A stretch of DNA of 64,000 nucleotides from Closterium sp. Naga37s-1 (Eukaryota; Streptophyta; Zygnematophyceae; Desmidiales; Closteriaceae). This document shows positions 48,501 to 62,029 of the stretch, piece after piece (within the stretch, counting starts at the first letter, position 1; each line of letters starts with the position of its first letter). The position numbers and the translations under genes were made by a program. The stretch is taken from assembly GCA_947471745.1 (NCBI GenBank), contig CANJKZ010000173.1:1-64000 (forward strand), written 5' to 3'. The notes beneath the pieces were generated by a model, which ran no database searches, was not told the origin of the DNA, and saw nothing but the letters and a program-made list of their open reading frames with translations.

Positions 48501-49685
48501 ATGGAAAAGGGAAAGTGGATGGGACGAAGGGCTCCTGAAGGTCAAGACCAAGGGGATGGGACGTTCATAAAGAGCATATGATGGTACATAGGGAGGGATT
48601 TAGGCAATGACATGGCTTTCAACCTGGTATGAGACACGTGAGAGGGAAATAAGCATCCTAAAGGACGGCCAATCCATACCTGCGCATCGTGCCAATAGTC
48701 GGCTGTGTGTGGGGTAGAGAACATAGGCTCCCCGTCCGAATCGAGCTTTCGCACAGGGTGAAGAACGAAGCCTGGCCTGTTCGCAGCATGGCTGAAAAGC
48801 TCCTCCAAGGCCTGAATAAAAAGGTGGCAGCATCATGCGCAGTTGGAGCATGAGTTTTTCTGCCTACCTGTCTTACAATAGCGGGAAGACAGAGCATTGG
48901 TCACAACTGGTTTGCACTCGGAGATCGGATTTCCTCACCGAAATGCCACCGGCGTGGATGACCTTGAATGTCCGCCTCACTCCTGGAATGCGCACTTCGG
49001 TTTCAATGTATTTCCTCTTGCCCATCAGCCGCTTCAGTCCGTACTTTATCACTGCACGCTTTGACCTCCACCCTCTAACCTTTGAAAGGTCAAGTCCTGC
49101 ATCGTGTAGGAGTCTAATAGCCTCGAGGTGTCCTTACTAGACATCCCTTTGCCGTTGTTACAGCTCATGATGAACCTGTACAGTTCGAGCTCCGTATCAA
49201 AGACCGATTCTCTCCTGTCACGCATGGATTCGTCGGAGTCTGTTGACGCACTTTTGCTGCTATTACCGTGACTGCTCCCACACCTCGGATCGGCACCCGT
49301 ATCAGGGGGTTCGGTTCCCTGTGACAGACATGCAGATATGTGCAACCGCATGCATCAACAATACACACGAGACACATCTCAGAAATGGGAGTGATTTCAA
49401 CCACCCGTGTGCATATCACGGCTGTTACTGACATACCTCCCCCTCTGACGGTGCATATCGTTCTGAATCGTCTGCTGCCGGCCCCTCGTTGTGGTCATCG
49501 TCTGGAATCGAGTCCGCCCCATCGTGCTGGCTCCGTTGAGATCTGCGAAGTCTGCATCGTCGACACTTTTTGCTCTTGCGCTTGTGATTCAGCAAGTGTC
49601 CACGCTGTTTGAAAATTTTATCGCAGAACTCACAGAGGTACACGAATATGAACGTTGCCAGCCCGCGACGAGCACTGAAAAACAT
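45556..49685 (-). pseudogene. Plavaka/KDZ-like transposase, copy B, frameshifted
   Basis: Same exon plan as copy A displaced by 10504 (10503 upstream of the break). Exon 2 has a one-base loss near 49110-49120 (GAGTCTAATAG instead of GATTCTAAATAG), which changes the frame and ends it soon after. The other exons stay open. Single residue differences from copy A include T to M in the ASDATI block, R to H in exon 10 and S to G in exon 11. Confidence 0.75.
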
Positions 49686-50645
49686 GCATCACGGGCACAA
49701 AAGTTGGATTTTGATGGAATGACGTCAAGATACATAACTTTACCGAGTAACCAAGGAGATGATTGCGAGGGGAGATGACTCAGCATCATTGAATGTTATA
49801 GTTGCTGTTGCGATGATTCTAATGGTCTTACTCGTCGGTTTCCATTGTTGAATTCGAGTTCAAGGAGTTGTAGTGACACCCAATCCAGAGGTAGTGTTAG
49901 CCGTTCATGTACAGTGCGAATCACGTGAGTCTCTCCAAATCACCGTGTTGCTGATGAAGGGCACTTCCAGCAATTGTGGTGCAAGAACATGCACGGGATG
50001 GGTGGGGACAGGGTAGACACGTGAGTCGACGGATTCGGGCGATTGTTCCCAGGAATGACCGAGACTCTTATGACCCGCAGCTTGCCAGTGACTGGAGAAT
50101 GGAAGTTGGAATGGCATTGGGGATGGGGATGGGGATGGGGATTGGGATTGGCTGCGGATGGGGACAGGGACAGGGATGGGCTGGAAGAACGCCGCGGATA
50201 CATAGACCGTCGTAAGGGTACGCACTCACCCTCGCACGCACCCTCATAACTCTGTTGCAACTCACCCTCGCTCGCACTTTTGCAGTCAGCCTCGCACTCA
50301 ATCAGTAACTCAACATCGCACTCAATCGCGCACTCAACCCCTCACCCTTGCGCATCCATGCACTCACCCTCTCACGCAGCCAATCAAACACCCTCACTCT
50401 CAGACACGCGAGCACTGTCGCCCGCAGCCACGCACTCACACACACAATCGAGCACGCACACAACCACGCACTCAGTCACTCACTCAATCGCGCACTCACC
50501 CCCTCACCCTTGCGCATCCATGCACTCACCCTCTCACGCAGCCAATCAAACACCCTCACTCTCAGACACGCGAGCACTGTCGCCCGCAGCCACGCACTCA
50601 CACACACAATCGGGCACGCACACAACCACGCACTCAGTCACTCAC

Positions 50646-52038
50646 CCACGAGCTGCGTAGTTGTGCTAATGAGATGAAATCAGTTCCAATGGCTAGGTAA
50701 TAGGATGTAGTAGAGAAATGTGTGAAGAATTAGTGGTAAAAAAGGCATCCAGACGTTGGCGCAGTGACATGTTGCGCACGGGCCTATCCTTGCACAGATT
50801 CAGGCCAGCAAACACACAAACAAGCGCCACGTGCTGCGTAGTTGTGCGAACGAGGTCAAACCAGTTCCTATGGCTAGGTAATAGGATGTAGTAGAGAACT
50901 GTGTGAAGAAATAGTGGTAAAAAAGGCATCCAGACGTTGGCGCAGTGACATGTTGCGCACAGGCCTATCCTAGCACAGATTCAGGCCAGCGAACGCACAA
51001 ACATGCACCACGAGCTGCGTAGTTGTGCTAATGAGATGAAATCAGTTCCAATGGCTAGGTAATAGGATGTAGTAGAGAAATGTGTGAAGAATTAGTGGTA
51101 AAAAAGGCATCCAGACGTTGGCGCAGTGACATGTTGCGCACGGGCCTATCCTTGCACAGATTCAGGCCAGCAAACGCACAAACAAGCGCCACGTGCTGCG
51201 TAGTTGTGCGAACGAGGTCAAACCAGTTCCTATGGCTAGGTAATAGGATGTAGTAGAGAACTGTGTGAAGAAATAGTGGTAAAAAAGGCATCCAGACGTT
51301 GGCGCAGTGACATGTTGCGCACAGGCCTATCCTAGCACAGATTCAGGCCAGCGAACGCACAAACATGCACCACGAGCTGCGTAGTTGTGCTAATGAGATG
51401 AAATCCGTTCCAATGTCTAGGTAATAGGATGTAGTAGAGAACTGTGTGAAGAAATAGTGGTAAAAAAGGCATCCAGACGTTGGCGCAGTGACATGTTGCG
51501 CACAGGCCTATCCTTGCTCAGATTCAGGCCAGCAAACGCACAAACAAGCGCCACGTGCTGCGTAGTTGTGCGAACGAGGTCAAACTAGTTCCTATGGCTA
51601 GGTAATAGGATGTAGTAGAGAACTGTGTGAAGAAAGAGTGGTAAAAAAAGCATCCAGACGTTGGCGCAGTGACATGTTGCGCACAGGCCTATCCTTGCAC
51701 AGATTCAGGCCAACAAACGCACAAACAAGCGCCACGTGCTGCGTAGTCGTGCGAACGAGGTCAAACCAGTTCCTATGGCTAGGTAATAGGATGTAGTAGA
51801 GAACTGTGTGAAGAAATAGTGGTAAAAAAGGCATCCAGATGTTGGCGCAGTGACATGTTGCGCACAGACATGTCCTAGCACAGATTCAGGCCAGCGAACG
51901 CACAAACATGCACCACGAGCTGCGTAGTTGTGCTAACGAGATGAAATCAGTTCCTATGGCTAGGTAATAGGATGTAGTAGAGAATTGTGTGAAGCAATAG
52001 TGGTAAAAAAGGCATCCAGACGTTGGCGCAGTGACATG
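50646..52038. repeat. 181-bp satellite array 3, about 7.7 monomers
   Basis: Same start, end and A B A B A B B A order as array 2, with a few private substitutions. Confidence 0.97.
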
Positions 52039-52681
52039 CGTGCTCTATTTGAGCTGACGCGGTAGTGGTACATATGTTGTTTCGATAGTGGCAGGTACGA
52101 TAAGGCTGCACTGGAATGTATAAGTAACACCCGCCTTACTCCAATAGAGGCAATGCCTAATTGTAGATAATTATTACACATTCTAATCAGTAGACTAAAC
52201 AGCCGTAAACATATTCTCAAAGTGTCATATTATCCTTATAAATTGAGAGTCAGACGATAATATTATGCAAAACAAACTAACCAGCAAGCGATTTATGAGG
52301 TGATTTACCACTTAAAAGATAGTTTACAACTTCAAAGGTAGTTTATTATAAATCCCATGAATGAACAACCAATGTGTAACTACGAACTCCTTAGCGGGAT
52401 TTCGAGCACGATAGAATCCTTGCCGAAAAAATTGAACGGGCGAAATGCCCGAATTGAAACACAGGAAAGGCAAACGAAGCTGAACCATTTCGCTAAGAGC
52501 AGCTGTTCCGTAGCTATGAATCGAAAGCCAATAAAAAACATCCATGCCAACTCACCCTCTGATCATTCTGCCGATTACCGAAGCGCCCACGCTCAAAGCA
52601 GCTCAAAGATAGGTATGTCGTAAGTTTTAGTCAAGCAGCTTCGAAGCACCTGAAACTAAAGCTACCCCTCTACCCTCCCAG

Positions 52682-53246
52682 TTTTTGCGATGTCCTCGCC
52701 CTGCCCTTCCTGCTCCTCCTCCTCGTCCTCTGCTCGCTCTTCCTTGTCTCCCTTAACCAAGCCGGCTCCCTCGGCTGGGAAATTTATACCGATCCCACCA
52801 GCCTTCTTCCCACCGGCCTCAACAGCCAAAGCACGGATCCCAGAATTACCAGCAATGCGGACTTCAGCAGTTACGCCACGGGCAATGGTGACAACACCAA
52901 CACCGGAGACCTAAACCCTAGCAGCACTGCTTACAGCAGCAGCGGCAGCAGGGGGGGTGGCGGCGGGTGGCGGTGGCGGCGGCAGTGGCGGTGGTGGGAA
53001 CCGCAGGTCACCGTTCCTCGCCCATCTGCACCACGCCGCCACACTCCGCTGGCGGCCTGCGCGGGACGTCATCAGTGGCAGCAGCGGCGGCGGCAGCGGT
53101 GATGGCATGACTGACAGCTTGAGTAGCAGCGGCAGCGGCAGCACGAGTGGCAGCGCAAGTGACAGCACAAGCTACAGCATGAGTGGCAGTGGGTGGGAGA
53201 TGGCAGGGGTTGCACCTGGCAAGGACAGAAGTGATGCCCTTGGAGG

Positions 53247-53278
<32 letters not shown>

Positions 53279-53544
53279 ACGTCTCAAAAATCTCGAATGG
53301 CCCAACTCGCCCCCACTGCAGGCTACCCTGGGGTAACCTACTTCAACTTCTCGCGAACTCATCACAAACTTGTCTCCGAGTTACAACATCTCGGCAGAGT
53401 GACCTGCAAAATTGGGCTCGTGCCAAATTTGACCATCCGTTCACCCTCGAAGGGTCCCAGGAAATTGCGTTCTTTCTTGATTCTAAGGGTTTACACGAGA
53501 TTCTCTTTGTTGACTTGCAGATGAATAGAACTGTAACAATATAA
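52682..53544 (+). pseudogene. Membrane-anchored Ser/Gly-rich protein exon (copy C)
   Basis: Same as copy A except for one extra base in the Gly-coding run (GGCGGGTGGCGG near 52963), which separates the hydrophobic N-terminal part from the Ser/Gly linker frame. The poly-Ala run has 10 codons, and the C-terminal frame matches copy A. Confidence 0.35.
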
Positions 53545-53741
53545 TAATGAATTTATATAGATTGCAACATTATAAAATTATATTGCGCTGCGCAAAATCA
53601 AGAACACAATCTATTCAGAATTGAGGGTTCCTTTGCCATCTGTGAACGCACGGTTTGTGGTTACGTTCAGAATATAAAGCAACGTCCACCACACACGGCT
53701 ACCGTGCTGTGGTCGTGCAAAGCTGGTAACTCGTAATTACC

Positions 53742-55089
53742 TTAACTCCTTAGTGCGTATGAGGCGTCTGACATGTGCTGGTTATACTCGCTAAGAATTC
53801 CCACCAGCGCAATGTATCGGCCCGCATGTTTGCCTTTCACTCCCTCAAACCCGCCCAAACTGCTGTACTGCCCAGGTTTTAGCTCGGTGTTCTTCGCCAT
53901 CTCCCCACAAGTTGACAAACCCGGGGGGTGTGTACAGGGTGTCTGCCATAGGCTGGCGCATACTCGCTCTGCACCCACACCAGCGCCTACTTGACCCGCG
54001 GGTTGGTGACGGTGCACCACAGAGTCCACCACGGCACTGTTTTCCTGATCCCACGGGAGGAACGTGCTCGGGGTTATGCGCACCTGGTCTGGGTGTGGAA
54101 TGAGAGAGAATGGGGGGCAGTTTATTGTTAAGCCTAAACGGCTTTGCCCAGTTGAGCTTTAGCTCACAGAGCCCACCACGCCGCTGCGGTCCTGCACCCA
54201 CTGTGGGTACTTGAGCAGTAGACCATGTCCCACGGCCTGGGTTCGAGGCAGAGGGAAGGGTGGGCGGGGAATCGTTGAGCCTGATGAGGGATTGCCGGGG
54301 CAAGCGAGAGCTCATAGCGCCCACCACTGGCGATGTATTCCCGCACCAGCACCTGGAGGAAGGGGGAGGGGGGAGGGGATTTGTGACTACACGGATTAGG
54401 AAGGCAGAGCGAGAGAGCATTTCGAGAGCTCAAATAACCCACCATGGCAGTGCAGTCGATCGCTTACTCTCGGTACTTGATCATACGATCACGCATCAGC
54501 ATCTTGTAGGGGTGTGGGAGGGAGACATTGAGGTGGATGAGGTTGTACAGTATAGGCTGCTGCGATCCACGCTTACACATACATGAGTCTCACCTGTGAC
54601 ATATGCAGTATCCATCTCCATGAATTGCAATGAGTAGGTGGTCCACAATGCCACCACCCACTGACACCCTGACTGCTGTGCCACATCCCTTGCACTAGAA
54701 TCCACCGAGGGAGAAACAGGAACTGCACCACGGTGTCCACACAGCCGTAGCACATCGTGGCGCTGCAGCTATACTTGCCCCGTCGCCCGTATGGCCTCTC
54801 GTGCGATGGACAATTCAAATTAGTGTGCATACACTATCAGCTTGTGTCCTGGGTTTTGGGAAGGGGGGGGGGGGGGGGGGGGGGGACGGACAGTAGGGGA
54901 GGGAAGCCAATAGAGATGGCTTCCACTCAGGCTGCTTCCACTCTCTGTTACATTCTCCGTTCTCCATCCTCATAATCCCACTCGATCCCCGCACACCCCC
55001 CTATCTCCCACCAGGTCCTACCTTTCACTCACTCGCCTGGCACCCCGTGGTGCTTTGATGTCGAAGTCATCAGCTGTATGCATTTCCTG
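53742..55089 (-). CDS. Unrecognised minus-strand exon chains (copy C)
   Basis: Counterparts of copy A 32730-34076, displaced by 21012-21013, with the same splice borders. The exon VLVREYIASGGRYE has L where copies A and B have F. Confidence 0.3.
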
Positions 55090-56064
55090 CTTGAACCTAC
55101 TCCGAAAGAGCCACCAAAAATAACCCTTTCCCCCCTCCCTCGCCCTCCCACCCCCTTTCCCCCAACACTCGCCCTCCCACCCCCTTTCCCCCCTCCCTCG
55201 CCCTCCCAGCCCTGATGAAAATCGTATGCGTTGCTGTCGTTGGCAATGGCGCTGCCCATGTACGGCCTGTACCGACTTTCAAGGCACATCTACATTCCTC
55301 CCACCGACCGAACCCCCTTTTCCCCTTTCCCAGGTCACGTAGTTACCAATATTGTGGGAGTTGCAGTCGTTGGCAATAGCATTTAGTATCTCAACGCGCT
55401 AAAGTCGCTTGACAAAGGGCTGCTAGCCCACCTTGTAGTACAGATGCTTGTAGTCCCCTTTGAGCACAGACAGGCACAATAGGATGACATGCATGACCCG
55501 TCTTACACTCTTGGTGCACTCTCTTCCCCTCTCCCTGCGCAGGACTGCTCCGTGGTGCCTGTGCTGACCAACGTGAGCACCCGGGTTTGGATGGGCTCGT
55601 ATTCCTGGCACCGGGGCGAATCACATGGGGGAGAGAGGCATGGAGACCCAGTGAGTTTGGCTGCCTTGAAAGACAGAGACATTGGATACTGTGATAAGCA
55701 CAGAGAGACAGGGGAATTTTTTCCACGCACTGAGATAAGTACAGGCCACACCCCACACTGGGATTCGCGTGGCTTACGGGCATAGGTGCGTCATACACCT
55801 CCGCCACACATCGTGTGTTTCTCTACCTGCATTTGCGTAGAATATGGTGGCCAAGCACATGATTGTAATATAAAATGGGGTCGGGGATACGTACGGAGGA
55901 CATACCGGGGCACGCGGTCAAGTCAGCCCGGTGGTTGTATTGTATAAAACAGAACACGGTGAGAGGATTCCTGAAACGCTCAATGGCAAGTCAGTCGGGG
56001 TGTTTGTTACAGTGCGTTTGATGCGTCCGTTGACGCTTACTTGCTGGGAGCCTGTAGTCCAATA

Positions 56065-59000
56065 TCATGCGAGGGACGTGTGCTCCTCCCGACATCGGTC
56101 CGCCCACTTATTCAGGTACCACACTTGAGGATCAACGAATGATTGCACGACATGAACTGTGCGCACAATTTTGCTGATTGGGATCACCTCAAACCCTGAA
56201 TCCCTAACCGCCCAAGTCATTTGCTTGCACCCGGTCTCCGCGTGGTCGTTACTGAGCACCATCTTTCGGATAACCGCAACGGGGGTCCTGTTCTGCGCTT
56301 GCGCGGAACCGGCATCGTCGGTCGAAGAGAGAAGCAGGCATAGCTGGCCGATACACTCCACCCCCTGCGCCGTCTTGTATTGCACCCAGGAGAATGCGGG
56401 ATTGCCATGGTGCTTCGGCACTGCGCGTGCATAGTGCGGCTGGATGCTACCGCCGCGACTAGGCGATGAAGTTAGCGCTACCCCCGTATGAACCTGTGTC
56501 GGTGTCGATAACAGAATTGTGCAGGGGTTAAAAAAACACGGGGGAGCGTGAGGTTCTTCTTCAACAAGAAACCCTTCAACATCATATGACTCTGTGTTTC
56601 TGATTCATGACCGATCTACTCTGGCACATATTAAGAACGGGCCCGATATTTGCGCTATGCACCACAAAAAAGGCGGCAAATGTTCGTCACCTCCAACGTG
56701 CCATTTCGCGGCCAAACAGGGAGCAGTAGAAGCGTTTTGAAACATCCTTCACTCACCCCGTTGTGTCCTCACTTACCCAAACAGGGAAATCGCGGAGGCC
56801 AGCGCGGCGCATGACGGTTGAGTACGGACCAATGCCACCTTCATATGCAGTGTCGTACTCTTTGTAGACGTCAACTCCGGTGGGAGTTAGGACGGGTCCT
56901 TGCACTATGCACCTCCTGGTTTTCAGGAGGCGTGGGGTGTTGTCCTTGGATGCCTACGATGGGTGAATGGGTTTCCGGAGAAGGGGTGTGGCAGATGGCA
57001 TAACATGACTAATCAGGTTGCATGCACAGATTGTATACGATAGCATTGGGGAATAAGAGCTGCAACTTCAATGCCTCACCGCGATAAGTGCCGTGTCGTA
57101 CACTCGGTGTTGTACCGATGGTGGTGGCAGTGCCGACAGCATGGACTGCTGCTCGTTGTGGTGTGCGATGGCCATGCCAATCTCACGCCTGTTCGAGGCC
57201 CGGTAGGGCTGTTTGCATGTGCGCACGTGCGCGTTCTCGTACGGCGCCGCGGAGTACTCGGCGGGCACACCGGCCCTTTGAATAGATCCAGGCACGTGTA
57301 TTGCAAGATGCACCTTTATGATGTTCCATCCGTCTCGTGTACGTGGGAAGTTCGTCTCTAACTGTTGAATCATGCTGCACATTGGGAATACAAACGGCGT
57401 TAGCCCATGTCTCATGCTGCAGGGACAGCCAATCCATGGTTGACAAGGACAGCTGGTGCATGCAAAAAGCATTCACTCACAGACGTGTGTCGGTTGCCAT
57501 GTCCGCCAACGACACCTTCGTGTGATGCGGGGCGCGTATGTGCGTCTCGTGCCATTCCATGATGTGTTGGACAAAGGTCATGGTTCCCTCAACAATCAAA
57601 GGAGCGACCTGCCACGTAGGGAAGAATCCATGCAACAACTTTTAATGCCCTGGAACTAACGGTTGTGATTCTGGAGATCATTTCACTACAAACCACGAGG
57701 CAGGCTAGGAGCGGTGTAGTAACATACCGTAATCATGGCTGCGTGCTCCGAGGCTGTATGGTTAGCGCCGGATGCCCAATAGGTAGTTGATGCAGGGACC
57801 AAGACACCGGCAAGTCTTGATGACGCGTGCGTTGACTCGCTTCGGCTGTTCAAGAAATGTGCCAAGTTTTATATCATGCCTAGGCCAAGGGTGGTCGTAT
57901 TAGAAAGGATGGGCATGCCCTTACTCGTCCAAGATTGGTGCTGTGTCATCGTTGCCGCGAATGCCCCGCCTTACATACAGCCAAAGGTCGATGTAAATGA
58001 GATGTAGCAGATCAGGCATGATAGCAAGGTACGTGTTACCCCACTCCTCCTCACATCCGTAAAAGCTCCAAATGAATGTCTACACATTTGCCGCAACGTA
58101 CAAAGAGAAGAACACGTGACACCAACGCCCCACAGACATGAACCATGCTTCGACTAGGCTGCAATGAATGGATGTCCATGGAAAACCAGATGAATTTGCA
58201 ATACGTACAGCAATAGGAATGGTGCTGTACATTGCAGCCAGCGCCGCATTGCCGGACAGGTACTTCTGCTGCTTTACGGTCCTGCACTCAGCTGGGGTGC
58301 AATCCATATCGCGGAGGTGCGTTCTCAAAACATAGCACAGGGAGCACGGCATGTCGGCGTTTTGTTGCATTGTGCAGGAGACCTTGGAGGACTCGGGGTA
58401 GTCTCCCACGACTGAGAATCCCATGGGCCACACCATGTGTGGCACTCCCCACGGGTCGCGCAATGCCACACCGCTGTGGGACGGGTTGACAAAATGTATC
58501 CAGAGTCATTGTGGCCCGGTATCCGTGCGAGGCATGGTATCCAATTGTTCCTTCTGGGAGAGAACACTCACGTGTGGGAGGCCTTGGTGAGGTCTTCAAG
58601 CACGACCGCCATCGCTGCCTGGAATAGCGCAACCTTCTCTGCGGGTGTGAACGATTTGTCCCCCTCCGGCAGCAGAGCGAGCAGAATGCGCCCCTCGTCA
58701 CGCCACCGTAGACGAAGAGCGATGTTTGCGATGCTCAGGTATACGGCCCAGACACGCTGGCGGTCATTGCCACTCAGTATCGTTGCATCACTTGCAATGA
58801 TTAGGGGGGCAATGACCTGACCCGGTCCAAACTTCTTGTCCAACCACGCCTGTGTCACGATGTTACATGAAACATTCAGCATGGGTGTGTTGTGTTGGAG
58901 GTAAGAACACTCACTCTCTACAACAGTGCGCGTGCGATATATCACGCGGCGCAGAGTGTTATGAGAGAGCCTTAGTTGAGGACTCAGATAATCGACGTTA

Positions 59001-60195
59001 AAAGCGGAGATGGAAAAGGGAAAGTGGATGGGACGAAGGGCTCCTGAAGGTCAAGACCAAGGGGATGGGACGTTCATAAAGAGCATATGATGGTACATAT
59101 GGAGGGATTTAGGCAATGACATGGCTTTCAACCTGGTATGAGACACGTGAGAGGGAAATAAGCATCCTAAAGAACGGCCAATCCATACCTGCGCATCGTG
59201 CCAATAGTCGGCTGTGTGTGGGGTAGAGAACATAGGCTCCCCGTCCGAATCGAGCTTTCGCACAGGGTGAAGAACGAAGCCTGGCCTGTTCGCAGCATGG
59301 CTGAAAAGCTCCTCCAAGGCCTGAATAAAAAGGTGGCAGCATTATGCGCAGTTGGAGCATGAGTTTTTCTGCCTACCTGTCTTACAATAGCGGGAAGACA
59401 GAGCGTTGGTCACAACTGGTTTGCACTCGGAGATCGGATTTCCTCACCGAAATGCCACCGGCGTGGATGACCTTGAATGTCCGCCTCACTCCTGGAATGC
59501 GCACTTCGGTTTCAATGTATTTCCTCTTGCCCATCAGCCGCTTCAGTCCGTACTTTATCACTGCACGCTTTGACCTCCACCCTCTAACCTTTGAAAGGTC
59601 AAGTCCTGCATCGTGTAGGATTCTAAATAGCCTCGAGGTGTCCTTACTAGACATCCCTTTGCCGTTGTTACAGCTCATGATGAACCTGTACAGTTCGAGC
59701 TCCGTATCAAAGACCGATTCTCTCCTGTCACGCATGGATTCGTCGGAGTCTGTTGACGCACTTTTGCTGCTATTACCGTGACTGCTCCCACACCTCGGAT
59801 CGGCACCCGTATCAGGGGGTTCGGTTCCCTGTGACAGACATGCAGATATGTGCAACCGCATGCATCAACAATACACACGAGACACATCTCAGAAATGGGA
59901 GTGATTTCAACCACCCGTGTGCATATCACGGCTGTTACTGACATACCTCCCCCTCTGACGGTGCATATCGTTCTGAATCGTCTGCTGCCGGCCCCTCGTT
60001 GTGGTCATCGTCTGGAATCGAGTCCGCCCCATCGTGCTGGCTCCGTTGAGATCTGCGAAGTCTGCATCGTCGACACTTTTTGCTCTTGCGCTTGTGATTC
60101 AGCAAGTGTCCACGCTGTTTGAAAATTTTATCGCAGAACTCACAGAGGTACACGAATATGAACGTTGCCAGCCCGCGACGAGCACTGAAAAACAT
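56065..60195 (-). CDS. Plavaka/KDZ-like transposase, copy C, frame open
   Basis: All 11 exons lie at copy A coordinates plus 21013 and remain open. In exon 6 the residue after LHLIYI is D instead of G, inside a family motif; exon 9 has LAIHVPG for LATHVPG; exon 1 has VYLCEFC for VCLCEFC. Expression cannot be judged from sequence. Confidence 0.77.
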
Positions 60196-61000
60196 GCATC
60201 ACGGGCACAAAAGTTGGATTTTGATGGAATGACGTCAAGATACATAACTTTACCGAGTAACCAAGGAGATGATTGCGAGGGGAGATGACTCAGCATCATT
60301 GAATGTTATAGTTGCTGTTGCGATGATTCTAATGGTCTTACTCGTCGGTTTCCATTGTTGAATTCGAGTTCAAGGAGTTGTAGTGACACCCAATCCAGAG
60401 GTAGTGTTAGCCGTTCATGTACAGTGCGAATCACGTGAGTCTCTCCAAATCACCGTGTTGCTGATGAAGGGCACTTCCAGCAATTGTGGTGCAAGAACAT
60501 GCACGGGACGGGTGGGGACAGGGTAGACACGTGAGTCGACGGATTCGGGCGATTGTTCCCAGGAATGACCGAGACTCTTATGACCCGCAGCTTGCCAGTG
60601 ACTGGAGAATGGAAGTTGGAATGGCATTGGGGATGGGGATGGGGATGGGGATGGGGATTGGGATTGGCTGCGGATGGGGACAGGGACAGGGATGGGCTGG
60701 AAGAACGCCGCGGATACATAGACCGTCGTAAGGGTACGCACTCACCCTCGCACGCACCCTCATAACTCTGTTGCAACTCACCCTCGCTCGCACTTTTGCA
60801 GTCAGCCTCGCACTCAATCAGTAACTCAACATCGCACTCAATCGCGCACTCACCCCCTCACCCTTGCGCATCCATGCACTCACCCTCTCACGCAGCCAAT
60901 CAAACACCCTCACTCTCAGACACGCGAGCACTGTCGCCCGCAGCCACGCACTCACACACACAATCGGGCACGCACACAACCACGCACTCAGTCACTCACT

Positions 61001-61281
61001 CACTTTGGCAGTCCGCCATGCACAAACTCCATCACTCAGCGACGCACTCAGCCTAGCACTCACTCTCGCACTATACCTCGCGTGCGCAGACAGGCACTCA
61101 CTCACGCACTCCGTCACGCCCTCGTCCTCGCATTCCCCCACATATTCGCACATCGCACTGAGCCACGCACTCACTTCCACTGCAGTCAAGGCGCAAGCGG
61201 TCAAGGCGCCAAGGCGCAAGCAGTCAAGGCGCCAAGGCGCACGCATTCAAGGCGACAAGGCGCACGCATTCAAGGCGCCTC
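61001..61281. other. Right edge of the tandem array
   Basis: The CACTCA-rich block continues to about 61170. After it comes a short repeat of TCAAGGCGCCAAGGCGCAAG-like units (about 61185-61280). No gene. Confidence 0.6.
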
Positions 61282-61919
61282 AGCACCACCTTCTTACCCC
61301 TCAGCACCACCTTCTTGCCCCTCAGCACCACCTTCTTGCCCCTCAGCACCACCTTCTTGCCCCTCAGCACCACCTTCTTGCCCCTCAGGACCACCTTCTT
61401 GCCCCTCAGCACCACCTTCTTGCCCCTCAGGACCACCTTCTTGCCCCTCAGCACCACCTTCTTGCCGCTCAGGACCACCTTCTTGCCCCTCAGCACCACC
61501 TTCTTGCCCCTCAGGACCACCTTCTTGCCCCTCAGCACCACCTTCTTGCCCCTCAGGACCACCTTCTTGCCCCTCAGCACCACCTTCTTGCCCCTCAGGA
61601 CCACCTTCTTGCCCCTCAGGACCACCTTCTTGCCCCTCAGCACCACCTTCTTGCCCCTCAGGACCACCTTCTTGCCCCTCAGCACCACCTTCTTGCCCCT
61701 CAGCACCACCTTCTTGCCCCTCAGCACCACCTTCTTGCCCCTCAGCACCACCTTCTTGCCCCTCAGCACCACCTTCTTGCCCCTCAGCACCACCTTCTTG
61801 CCCCTCAGCACCACCTTCTTGCCCCTCAGCACCACCTTCTTGCCCCTCAGCACCACCTTCTTGCCCCTCAGCACCACCTTCTTACCCCTCAGCACCACCT
61901 TCTTGCCCCTCAGCACCAC
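61282..61919. repeat. 21-bp minisatellite, about 30 copies
   Basis: Units CAGCACCACCTTCTTGCCCCT and CAGGACCACCTTCTTGCCCCT (21 bp, differing at one base). The first part mixes the two types; from about 61680 only the CAGCACC type occurs. Because 21 is divisible by 3, all three plus frames and a minus frame are open as heptapeptide repeats (QHHLLAP, SAPPSCP, TTFLPLS, VVLRGKK). The openness by itself is no evidence of coding. Confidence 0.95.
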
Positions 61920-62029
61920 TACCCTTTCGGTGCCTGCCACCGCCGTCGCCACGCACGCTTGCGGCACACTGCCAGTCAAGGCGCATAGGGACCGGGACAG
62001 GTTGGTAGGGGAACGGAAGATAAGGGCGG

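Larger units (their letters stand above)
41541..50645. repeat. Body of tandem unit B
   Basis: Second copy of the 9.1-kb body. It carries TTACTCCAATAGAGGCAA near 41638, which copy A lacks and copy C has. Confidence 0.96.
52039..61000. repeat. Body of tandem unit C
   Basis: Third copy of the body. It follows copies A and B to about 61000, where they jump to satellite while C continues through CACTCACTCACTTTGGCAG into non-repeated sequence. Confidence 0.95.

Noticed and set aside
61224-61979. VVLRGKK heptad protein of 251 codons
   Set aside because: The 21-bp repeat keeps every frame open, and no start context, flanking domain or codon bias supports it.
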